Origin: Polyangiaceae bacterium
GTDB lineage: Bacteria > Myxococcota_A > Polyangia > Polyangiales > Polyangiaceae
NCBI GenBank assembly: GCA_016712345.1
Contig: JADJRH010000001.1
Location: 1,302,001-1,366,000 of the forward strand
DNA: 64,000 nt
Direction: 5' to 3'
In this document: piece by piece, positions 17,563 to 24,349 of the stretch
Position numbering within the stretch: the first letter of the stretch is position 1
How the letters are laid out: each line of letters opens with the position of its first letter
Translations under genes and position numbers: made by a program
Notes under the pieces: generated by a model
The model's database searches: none
Told to the model about the DNA's origin: nothing
What the model saw: the letters and a program-made list of their open reading frames with translations, nothing else

Positions 17563-19005
17563 ATGACGACTGCCGTGAGTTGGAAAGATACGTACCAGCA
17601 GGCGCGCCTCGAAGAGATCCTCCCCGACGGCATCGTCCGCTGCCATCTCTCTCCGCGCAATTGCACCCTCAAAGAGGGTCAACATGGTTTCTGCGGCGTG
17701 CGCGCCAATCGCAGCGGCCGCCTCGTGACCCTCAACTACGGCAAGAGCGTTCACGCCACCGAGGAAACGATCGAGACGGAAGCCGTAAACCACTTCTCGC
17801 CCGGCGAGCGCATCCTCTCCATGGGCAACGTCGGGTGCATGCTCAACTGCTCGTACTGCCACAACTGGAAAACGTCGCAGGCGAAGTTCGTTTCCGACAA
17901 AGACGTTTATTACTACACGCCTGAAGATGTTGTGAACATCGCCCTCCGTCACAACATCCGCATGATCTCGTGGACCTACAACGATCCGGTTGTGTGGCAC
18001 GAGTTCGTTCGCGACGCGTCGCGCCTGGCCAAAGAAAAAGGCCTGATGAACCTCTACAAATCGGCCTTCTACATCACACCTGAAGCCATCGACGAGCTTG
18101 TCCCCTCCATGGACATCTTCTCGATCTCGCTCAAAGCGATCGACGCTGAATATTACCGCAAGGTCACCAAAGGTACACTTGAGCCCGTGCTTGAAGCCAC
18201 CAAGCATGCGTACAAGTCCGGTCGTCACATCGAGATCTCCAACTTGATGATCACCGACATGACCGACAACGAAGACACCTCGCGCAAGGTGGCCGACTTC
18301 GTCCTCAAAAATCTCGACCCGTCGGTTCCCGTTCACTTCGTGCGGTTCCACCCCGACTATCGTATGCGCGACACCGTGCGTACACCCATCCCGCGCCTCA
18401 TCCGCGCGCGTGAAATCGCCATGGAAATGGGCCTTGAGCATGTGTACGTCGGCAACGTCTACGACACGCCGTACTCCAACACCGTTTGCAACGGCTGCGG
18501 CGCCATGCTCGTCACGCGTTACGGCCTCAACGCAAAAACCGTCGGCCTCAACGACGCCGGTCAATGCAAGAAGTGCGGCCGCGACGCGCACGTCAAAATG
18601 CGCGGCGTTCCCCCTGTTCGCGATGCGTTCAAAGACATTCCGCGCGACGGCATGCAGGTCAAACAGTTTGACTGGCACGGTGACGTTCGCTCGCTCCACG
18701 TCCAGGTCAAAAACACCCACAGTGAAACCGTCAAAGTGTACATTCGCCGCCGCTTGAACGACGGCAATCACACCGACTGGTTGCTCCACAACCTCGTGCC
18801 CGACGAGAGCTATCGCACCATCGTTGCGAAAAACTTCGCCAACGAAATCGGCTGCGAAATCGCGCTCCCGAACGGCCTGCCCAACAACCTCCACGAAGTG
18901 TTCGATCGCGCGCACTTCCCCACCGTCGCCGTTGAAGAAGTCGGCGTCGCCCGCAACGACATCTCCCCGCTGCCGATCTACGGCCGCAACGTCCTCCAAC
19001 AGTAA
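17563..19005 (+). CDS. Radical SAM enzyme, AmrS (AmmeMemoRadiSam)-like
   Basis: 480 residues with a GGAAGG ribosome site upstream. The iron-sulfur motif is C92-x3-C96-x2-C99 (GNVGCMLNCSYCHNW), preceded by an N-terminal C..SPRNC...G..GFCGVR segment, both characteristic of the AmrS family. The middle has SISLKAIDAEYYRKVTKG and HFVRFHPDYRM. A zinc-ribbon-like pair (CNGCG ... CKKCG, about residues 309-330) follows, then about 130 residues beyond the usual core. In the family's typical setting AmrS neighbours a Memo-like and an AMMECR1-like protein; neither is present here, so this is an orphan. Substrate unknown. Confidence 0.85.
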   Translation: MTTAVSWKDTYQQARLEEILPDGIVRCHLSPRNCTLKEGQHGFCGVRANRSGRLVTLNYGKSVHATEETIETEAVNHFSPGERILSMGNVGCMLNCSYCHNWKTSQAKFVSDKDVYYYTPEDVVNIALRHNIRMISWTYNDPVVWHEFVRDASRLAKEKGLMNLYKSAFYITPEAIDELVPSMDIFSISLKAIDAEYYRKVTKGTLEPVLEATKHAYKSGRHIEISNLMITDMTDNEDTSRKVADFVLKNLDPSVPVHFVRFHPDYRMRDTVRTPIPRLIRAREIAMEMGLEHVYVGNVYDTPYSNTVCNGCGAMLVTRYGLNAKTVGLNDAGQCKKCGRDAHVKMRGVPPVRDAFKDIPRDGMQVKQFDWHGDVRSLHVQVKNTHSETVKVYIRRRLNDGNHTDWLLHNLVPDESYRTIVAKNFANEIGCEIALPNGLPNNLHEVFDRAHFPTVAVEEVGVARNDISPLPIYGRNVLQQ

Positions 19006-19011
19006 GAGATG

Positions 19012-19760
19012 GTCATAGTGCTGCTGCGCGGCCGAAATCGTCGGTCGATCTCCTCGCAATACTACCGTGTATGGCTGCGGGGATCTCCCTAGCTTTCGGC
19101 CGCTCGCAACGCACTCTGACCATCTCTTGCAGCAGATCGTGCGGCTGCGCGCCCCAAATCGTCGGTCGGTTTCCTCACAATACAACTGCGTATTGTTCCG
19201 GGAACCTCCCTAGCTTTGGGGCGCTCGCACGCACCTTCCTCGTTGCTTTTTCGCGCATAGTGCTGCTGCGCGGCCGAAATCGTCGGTCGATCTCCTCGCA
19301 ATACTACCGTGTATGGCTGCGGGGATCTCCCTAGCTTTCGGCCGCTCGCAACGCACTCTGACCATCTCTTGCAGCAGATCGTGCGGCTGCGCGCCCCAAA
19401 TCGTCGGTCGGTTTCCTCACAATACAACTGCGTATTGTTCCGGGAACCTCCCTAGCTTTGGGGCGCTCGCACGCACCTTCCTCGTTGCTTTTTCGCGCAT
19501 AGTGCTGCTGCGCGGCCGAAATCGTCGGTCGATCTCCTCGCAATACTACCGTGTATGGCTGCGGGGATCTCCCTAGCTTTGGGGCGCTCGCAACGCACTC
19601 TGACCATCTCTTGCAGCAGATCGCGCGGCTGCGCGCCCCAAATCTTCGGTCGATCTCCTCGCAATACTACCGTGTATGGCTGCGGGGATCTCCCTAGCTT
19701 TCAGCCGCTCGCACGCACTCTGACAGCCGCTCGCAACGCACTCTGACCATCTCTCGCGCT
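19012..19760. repeat. Tandem 242-bp repeat array of covarying nested hairpins
   Basis: The unit begins at 19015, 19257 and 19499 (period 242). Each unit holds two related half-units of about 121 bases. Half A: outer stem GCGGCCGAAA (19028) with TTTCGGCCGC (19094), inner stem GATCTCC (19047) with GGGGATC (19079). Half B: outer stem GCGCCCCAAA (19149) with TTTGGGGCGC (19215), inner GGTTTCC (19168) with GGGAACC (19200), apical CAATAC/GTATTG. Both arms changed together between A and B, so pairing is conserved. In the third unit the arms are exchanged. Short open frames inside are shadows. Confidence 0.9.
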
Positions 19761-19943
19761 GCTTATCGCGCGCTCCGCATCCCCCCGCAGATCTCGCAAA
19801 TCGATCGGCCGATCTCGGCACGAGAGAGATCGTGTGACCTTCAAGAACCCGCGCTATCATGAGCCATTTCGAGTAACCTAAAGTGATCCGGTTGCCTCAA
19901 GAACAGGGCAACCGGCACGGTGTTTCCCGAGGGAGTTTTGGTC
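19761..19943. other. Intergenic leader before the cupin gene
   Basis: After the repeat array there is a degenerate tail with the palindrome GATCGGCCGATC near 19803 and a stretch leading to GGGAG about 10 bases ahead of the cupin start at 19944. No gene is seen. Confidence 0.4.
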
Positions 19944-20561
19944 ATGAGCGAACGTTTGGAGAGCATGTTGCAGCAGCTTGCGCGCCGTCTTGATGAAACC
20001 AACGCCAAGATGGACGCAACCAACGGCGGAAAGCCCAACGGCAATGGAGCGACCAACGGCTCGCAGCCCGCCGCTTCCACATCAACCGCGTCCACATCCA
20101 CAAGCCGGCTTGAAGCGATGATCGCTCAACTCGCCCGCCGCCTTGATGAAACCAACCAACGCCTCGAACAAATTCAAAAGCAACAACAAGAGTCAAAGAG
20201 CGCGCTCGTCACACCGTTCGACGGCCTCACCATCTGCGATGGATCCAAGGTCAAATGGTTTCACGCGTTCGAAAACCTCGAGCGCAAAGTCCACGCCTTC
20301 AACGACAAGCTCATGCTCACCGAGCATCACATGGCCAAAGGCTCGGTCTTCCCACGCCACAGCCATCCCCACGAGCAGCTTGCGTACCTCGTCTCCGGCC
20401 ACATCAAAGTCTGCTGCGGCGACTACACGTTTGAAGGCCGCGCCGGTGACAGCTTCGTCGTTCGCGGCGGCATCGAACACCAGGTGTGGGCCATCGAAGA
20501 GAGCGTCGCGCTCGATATCTTCACCCCCGTTCGCGAAGATTATCTCGAGTTCAAGAGCTGA
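19944..20561 (+). CDS. Cupin-domain protein with duplicated coiled-coil N-terminus
   Basis: 205 residues from the ATG at 19944 with GGGAG upstream. The N-terminal part has two copies of the same helix, RLESMLQQLARRLDETN (residues 4-20) and RLEAMIAQLARRLDETN (about 53-69), joined by an Asn/Gly/Ser/Thr linker. A small cupin barrel follows (about 105-200): HHMAKGSVFPRHSHPHEQLAYLVSGHIKV supplies the HxH...E metal motif and GGIEHQVWA the last histidine. The cupin may be an enzyme or ligand sensor; the coiled coils suggest oligomers. It stands between the radical SAM gene with its repeats and a class V aminotransferase. Confidence 0.82.
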   Translation: MSERLESMLQQLARRLDETNAKMDATNGGKPNGNGATNGSQPAASTSTASTSTSRLEAMIAQLARRLDETNQRLEQIQKQQQESKSALVTPFDGLTICDGSKVKWFHAFENLERKVHAFNDKLMLTEHHMAKGSVFPRHSHPHEQLAYLVSGHIKVCCGDYTFEGRAGDSFVVRGGIEHQVWAIEESVALDIFTPVREDYLEFKS

Positions 20562-20605
20562 TTGAAACTCCCTGCGCGCGAGCGGCCCATGCAACGCGCA
20601 ACGCT

Positions 20606-20651
20606 GTGTACACATTTGATTGCGTACACACTTCACTCTCATTGCGTACAC
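20606..20651. repeat. Three GYGTACRC words upstream of the aminotransferase
   Basis: GTGTACAC at 20606 and GCGTACAC at 20622 and 20644 fill the 115-base gap between the cupin and aminotransferase genes. Confidence 0.6.
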
Positions 20652-20676
20652 ATCGTTCTATGCCGAAGAGGTTTCT

Positions 20677-21783
20677 ATGCTTCGAATGACCATTGGTCCC
20701 ACCCGTATTGCTCCGTCGGTTCTAGCCAAAACGGCGCTCCACCCTCCGGCCATCAACGACCCCGACTTTCTCAAGACCTTTGCCGAGTGTACACGTGACC
20801 TCCGCGTCGTTCACGGCATCGAAAAAGGCCTCATGCACATCATCCCGGCCACCGGGACCATGGGCATGGAAATCCTCGCAGCGAGCTTTGCTCCTCCGCG
20901 CTCACGCGTTGCCGTCTTCTCCACCGGCATGTGGGGTGATCGCTGGACAGAAAGCTGCCGCCGCATGGGCCTCGACACACACCGCATCAGCGTCAACGCC
21001 CGCGGCCCAATCGACTACGGCATTCTCGCTGAAACCGTCGCCAAACACGGCATCAAAACCATTTTCTGCACCCAGGTCGATTCATCGAGCGGCCTCATTC
21101 TCGACCTCTACGAAATCGGCCGCATCGCCAAGAAAAACGGCGCCATGTTGCTCGTCGACGGCATCTGCGGCGCCGGCTGCGAAAAAATGGACCAAGACGG
21201 TTGGGGCGTTGACGTCCTCCTCACCTCCACACCCAAAGCCGTCGGCGTTCCGTGTGGCCTCATCATGATCAGCACGAGCGATCGCGCGACCGAATTCCTC
21301 AAGACCCGCGCGTGGGATCCGTGGACATTCTCGCTCGACCTCAAGCCGTGGGTACCCGTCATGGAGGCCCATAACAAAGGCGAGTTCGGCTACGTACAAT
21401 CCCCCGCGGGCAACCTCGTCAACGCCCTCCACGAAGGCCTGCGGCTCATCGTCACCGAAGGAGTTGGCCCCCGCACAGCCCGTCACGAGCGACTCCGCGC
21501 CGAACTGCATCAAGGCCTTGAACGGCTCGGCCTGGAGATCCTCGTCAAAGACCCTCAATACCGTTCCAACGGCGTCACCGTCATCCTCTATCCCCAAGGC
21601 CGTGACCCAAGCTTCATCGGTGCATTGCTCAAAAACGGCCTCATGCTCCCCGGTGGGACACATCCAGAATACGGCGCCAAAACATTCCGTATCGGCCACT
21701 TTGGCAACGTCACCCCGGAAGACATCTCCACAACACTGTCCGTCCTCGAAAAAACCCTCAAAGAAACCGCCCAATCGGCATAA
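20677..21783 (+). CDS. Class V aminotransferase (alanine-glyoxylate / phosphonate type)
   Basis: 368 residues from the ATG at 20677 (MLRMTIGPTRIAPSVL). The opening GPTRIAPSVLAKTALHPPAINDPDF corresponds to the GPTPVPP...H+...F of fold-type I class V aminotransferases. Other marks are PATGTMGMEILAAS, VDSSSGLILDLYEIGRIAKKNGAMLLVDGICGAG with the cofactor aspartate, and the PLP lysine in STPKAVGVPCGL. The family covers alanine:glyoxylate, serine:glyoxylate and 2-aminoethylphosphonate aminotransferases; which applies is unclear. It may be cotranscribed with the cupin gene, separated by a gap carrying three iterated palindromes. Confidence 0.85.
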   Translation: MLRMTIGPTRIAPSVLAKTALHPPAINDPDFLKTFAECTRDLRVVHGIEKGLMHIIPATGTMGMEILAASFAPPRSRVAVFSTGMWGDRWTESCRRMGLDTHRISVNARGPIDYGILAETVAKHGIKTIFCTQVDSSSGLILDLYEIGRIAKKNGAMLLVDGICGAGCEKMDQDGWGVDVLLTSTPKAVGVPCGLIMISTSDRATEFLKTRAWDPWTFSLDLKPWVPVMEAHNKGEFGYVQSPAGNLVNALHEGLRLIVTEGVGPRTARHERLRAELHQGLERLGLEILVKDPQYRSNGVTVILYPQGRDPSFIGALLKNGLMLPGGTHPEYGAKTFRIGHFGNVTPEDISTTLSVLEKTLKETAQSA

Positions 21784-21869
21784 TCCCGCCCTCGCAAAAC
21801 GCATTACCCTCATTCAAAAGCGCGCAATAGCCGGCATTCATTTCGGTGTATCATCGCACCTGGCGCGCA

Positions 21870-22262
21870 ATGAAATGCATTAAGTGCGACGGTACACTTC
21901 AACTCATTCGTGAAAGTGATGTTGAAGTCGACCAATGCGACAAGTGTTACGGCATCTGGTTTGACTCCGGCGAACTCGCCAAAATCCTCGGCAAAAAACG
22001 GGTAGAATCGCTGCGTACACGCGCCGCCTCTACCCTCCCGCCTCAAAATCTACCCAATGCCGACGAACGGCGAGCCAAATGCCCGCGCTGCAAAGGTGAG
22101 GGCAAACTCGTACAAATTGTCAGTCTAGAAGCCGATTTTCATATCGACACCTGCGCCGTCTGCGGGGGTGAATGGCTCGACGGGGGTGAACTTGGAACCC
22201 TCCGCAATGAGAGCTTTTCTCGCAAAATCGCCTCCTTTTTCCGCAAAATCGCCGACATTTAA
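21870..22262 (+). CDS. Double zinc-ribbon protein (zf-TFIIB type)
   Basis: 130 residues from the ATG at 21870. Two zinc-ribbon units of the same form, CIKCDGTL...VDQCDKCYGIWFDSGEL at residues 3-40 and CPRCKGEGKL...IDTCAVCGGEWLDGGEL at about 72-112, separated by a charged linker, with a basic C-terminal helix (SRKIASFFRKIADI). This is the TFIIB-type zinc-ribbon family PF13453-like layout; role unknown. It converges with the FAD enzyme gene across the inverted-repeat element. Confidence 0.85.
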   Translation: MKCIKCDGTLQLIRESDVEVDQCDKCYGIWFDSGELAKILGKKRVESLRTRAASTLPPQNLPNADERRAKCPRCKGEGKLVQIVSLEADFHIDTCAVCGGEWLDGGELGTLRNESFSRKIASFFRKIADI

Positions 22263-22275
22263 AATAGCTGCCCCC

Positions 22276-22561
22276 CTAGAGCACCAATCGGTTTGATTCC
22301 GTAATTAAATAGATAGTTTATGTGTGTACACAAACAGGTAAAAGCAAGGCACAAAGGTTAGGCCCGAAGCTTCCACCGCGTGACAGACACCCAGTTCGGA
22401 TCGCGTGGAGGGGGGCCCGCGGCCGACTTGCTCGGCGCGGGGGAGGAGGCGCGAGCCTCCTCCACTGGGAAAAGACTAGAGCACCCTGCCGATATTTCTC
22501 GCCTTTCTCAAATCAGTAATCTTCTGATTTTATTCACGATTCAAACCGATTGGTGCTCTAG
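22276..22561. mobile_element. 286-bp element bounded by long inverted repeats (MITE-like)
   Basis: The left end reads TAGAGCACCAATCGGTTTGA and the right end is its exact complement (22541-22560); similarity continues imperfectly for another 14 bases. Both ends lie in a CTAG. Inside are a GTGTACAC word, copy 2 of a dispersed repeat and a G-rich hairpin; there is no open frame for a transposase. A non-autonomous element or a very large terminator are the two readings. Confidence 0.65.
22359..22432. repeat. Dispersed intergenic repeat, copy 2
   Basis: Matches 3226-3296 with few substitutions. It is nested within the inverted-repeat element at 22276-22561 and, like copy 1, lies between convergent genes. 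Confidence 0.8.
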
Positions 22562-22702
22562 TGCGCTCCACATTCCAAACGCCCTCACCCTGCGTACACA
22601 ATCACCCCATAAAACTTTCAATCACAATAAACGCCCGTCGCGCACGGGCCCCCCAAGCGTCCGTGCTCACTCGCTTCGCTCGCTCCGCGCGGCCGCGGGG
22701 GG
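22562..22702. other. 3'-flanking region of the FAD enzyme gene
   Basis: Contains GCGTACAC near 22596 and a GC-rich inverted stretch (GCGCACGGGCCCCCC to GGGGGGC near 22690). No gene was seen. Confidence 0.4.
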
Positions 22703-24307
22703 CTAATCAATCAACACGCCGGGGTTCATTACATTCGCCGGATCCATTGACCGCTTGGCAGCTCGAAGCGCCGCCGCAAACAACGGTGGACGCTCCCTAT
22801 CATACCAAGGCCGATGCAATCGCCCCACCGCATGATGATGCGTAATGGTCGCCCCGTTATCAATCAATGCGTCGCTCGCGGCTTTTTTAATAACCTGCCA
22901 TTGAGCAATTTGTTTGCCGGGTTTGCCGGGCGCAATAAACGTGTAATAAGGCGCCGGACCGTCGGGGTACACATGCGTAAACCGCACGCTGATGCGACCG
23001 CCGCCGCACTCTCTATTCATTGCCTCGGTAACCGCCGACGTCACCGCCGCGTGTAATGAATAAAAACGATCCCAGGTGCACGCCGTTTCAAACGTGTCCA
23101 CAACATACCCCAGACTAATGAGTACACTTTGCAGATAAGGCGCTTCAAGAAAGGCTGCCTTCCAAGCCGATCCGGCTCCACCATCGGCCTTGTCCCGGCC
23201 CTCGCGCCGCATCACCCCACGCGGACAATGCCCACCAAACTTGGTGCATATCAAAAGTGCGCGCGCCATCCATTCATCACGCGGAGCATCGTTTGATTCA
23301 AACCCCAATATCAATACGTGTGACCCATCGTCGGTAACAAAGTTAAGCCGAGCTTCTTCCGCCGACAACAAACGACAATTGGTTGGATAAAGTCCGGCCT
23401 GCGCAATCGTTCGCACGGCCTCCACGGCGTTATCAAAAGACCCATTAAAATGCACCGACGCCTGCAACCTTGATAACGGCCTTGAAAACACACGCATCCA
23501 CGCTTCTGTAATCACCCCCAATGCGCCTTCAGACCCCATCACGAGGCGTTCAGGCTGAGGCCCCGCCCCCGATGCCGGCAATCGCCTTGTTACAAATTCA
23601 CCCGCGGGCGTTACCATTCGAACCGACTGAACCAAATCGTCGATATGAGTATAAACCGTTGCAAAATGGCCGCCCGCCCGCGTTGCAATCCACCCCCCCA
23701 GGGTAGAAAACTCAAACGACTGAGGGTAATGCCGAAGCGTCAGATCGTGCTCCGATAACTGCGCTTCTATCTGAGGGCCTTTTGCTCCCGCTTGAATGCG
23801 CGCCGCCCTCGACGTTGTGTCCACCTCAAGCACTTTATCAAGCTTTGCAAGGTCGAGCGATATGCGCCCCTCATAACGCGACGAAACGTCCGGCTCCACC
23901 CCGCTCACAACGCTCGTTCCACCCCCGAATGGAATAACCGCTATTGAACATCGCGACGCCCACGCCAATGTTTGAGCCACTTCATCTTCATTGGTTGGAT
24001 AAACAACAAAATCGGGTGCGTTATCAAAGTTGCCTTCAAAGCCACGCACCTGATCTCTAAAATTTTTGCCGTACGTGTGCGTGATGCGCGCTTCGGCCGA
24101 GCTTTCAGCGATCGCGGCAAGCTCCGCCGGAACGCTTATTTCAGGCTGCGGAAGCGTCACTTTGTCGATCGAGGGAAGCGTTAGTCGCATGCTCGGTATT
24201 ATACCGAGCATGTGAGCTACCTGCGTGCCGATACCCTCGCGCACTTCATTAGATGGGAATTTGTGGCTGTGTCCCCAACCCCAATAACTCAAACCGGCCG
24301 CCGTCAT
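22703..24307 (-). CDS. Alkyldihydroxyacetonephosphate synthase-like FAD enzyme
   Basis: 534 residues from the ATG at 24307. The N-terminal LSYWGWGHSHKF resembles the conserved W.GWG..+KF of alkyl-DHAP synthases, which supports this start over an internal ATG at 24190. The PCMH FAD-binding fold is at about residues 95-280: VVYPTNEDEVAQTLAWAS, VIPFGGGTSVVSGVEP, YPQSFEFSTLGGWIATRAGGH, GSEGALGVITEA. Late motifs THVYPDGPAPYYTF, GATITHHHAVGRLHRPW and MNPGVLID complete the family. The reaction replaces the acyl chain of acyl-DHAP by a fatty alcohol to start ether-lipid synthesis; ether lipids are known developmental signals in Myxococcus. Other FAD-linked oxidases remain possible. Confidence 0.85.
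   Translation of the reverse strand: MTAAGLSYWGWGHSHKFPSNEVREGIGTQVAHMLGIIPSMRLTLPSIDKVTLPQPEISVPAELAAIAESSAEARITHTYGKNFRDQVRGFEGNFDNAPDFVVYPTNEDEVAQTLAWASRCSIAVIPFGGGTSVVSGVEPDVSSRYEGRISLDLAKLDKVLEVDTTSRAARIQAGAKGPQIEAQLSEHDLTLRHYPQSFEFSTLGGWIATRAGGHFATVYTHIDDLVQSVRMVTPAGEFVTRRLPASGAGPQPERLVMGSEGALGVITEAWMRVFSRPLSRLQASVHFNGSFDNAVEAVRTIAQAGLYPTNCRLLSAEEARLNFVTDDGSHVLILGFESNDAPRDEWMARALLICTKFGGHCPRGVMRREGRDKADGGAGSAWKAAFLEAPYLQSVLISLGYVVDTFETACTWDRFYSLHAAVTSAVTEAMNRECGGGRISVRFTHVYPDGPAPYYTFIAPGKPGKQIAQWQVIKKAASDALIDNGATITHHHAVGRLHRPWYDRERPPLFAAALRAAKRSMDPANVMNPGVLID
24188..24212. repeat. Near-perfect palindrome inside the FAD enzyme gene
   Basis: CATGCTCGGTA, loop TTA, TACCGAGCATG: an 11-bp stem about 100 bases after the start codon, encoding HMLGIIPSM. 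It could form a strong mRNA hairpin. Confidence 0.6.
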
Positions 24308-24349
24308 GCGCCGCACTATACAGCGTGACGGCGGCGGGCGAGTCTCTTT

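Noticed and set aside
17425..19185. 586-residue minus-strand open frame
   Set aside because: Antisense to the AmrS-like gene, which has clear iron-sulfur and other motifs.
19071..19746. Repeated small open frames starting MAAGISLAFGRSQ
   Set aside because: They are created by the 242-bp structured repeats; arms change in pairs, showing selection on pairing and not on codons.
19012..19760. CRISPR array
   Set aside because: Units are 242 bases and tandem without variable spacers; no cas genes are near.
22276..22561. Insertion sequence with transposase
   Set aside because: Inverted ends exist but no open frame of adequate size lies between them.
24188..24307. Later start for the FAD enzyme at the ATG at 24190
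   Set aside because: The upstream LSYWGWGHSHKF segment matches the family N-terminus, so translation should begin before it.
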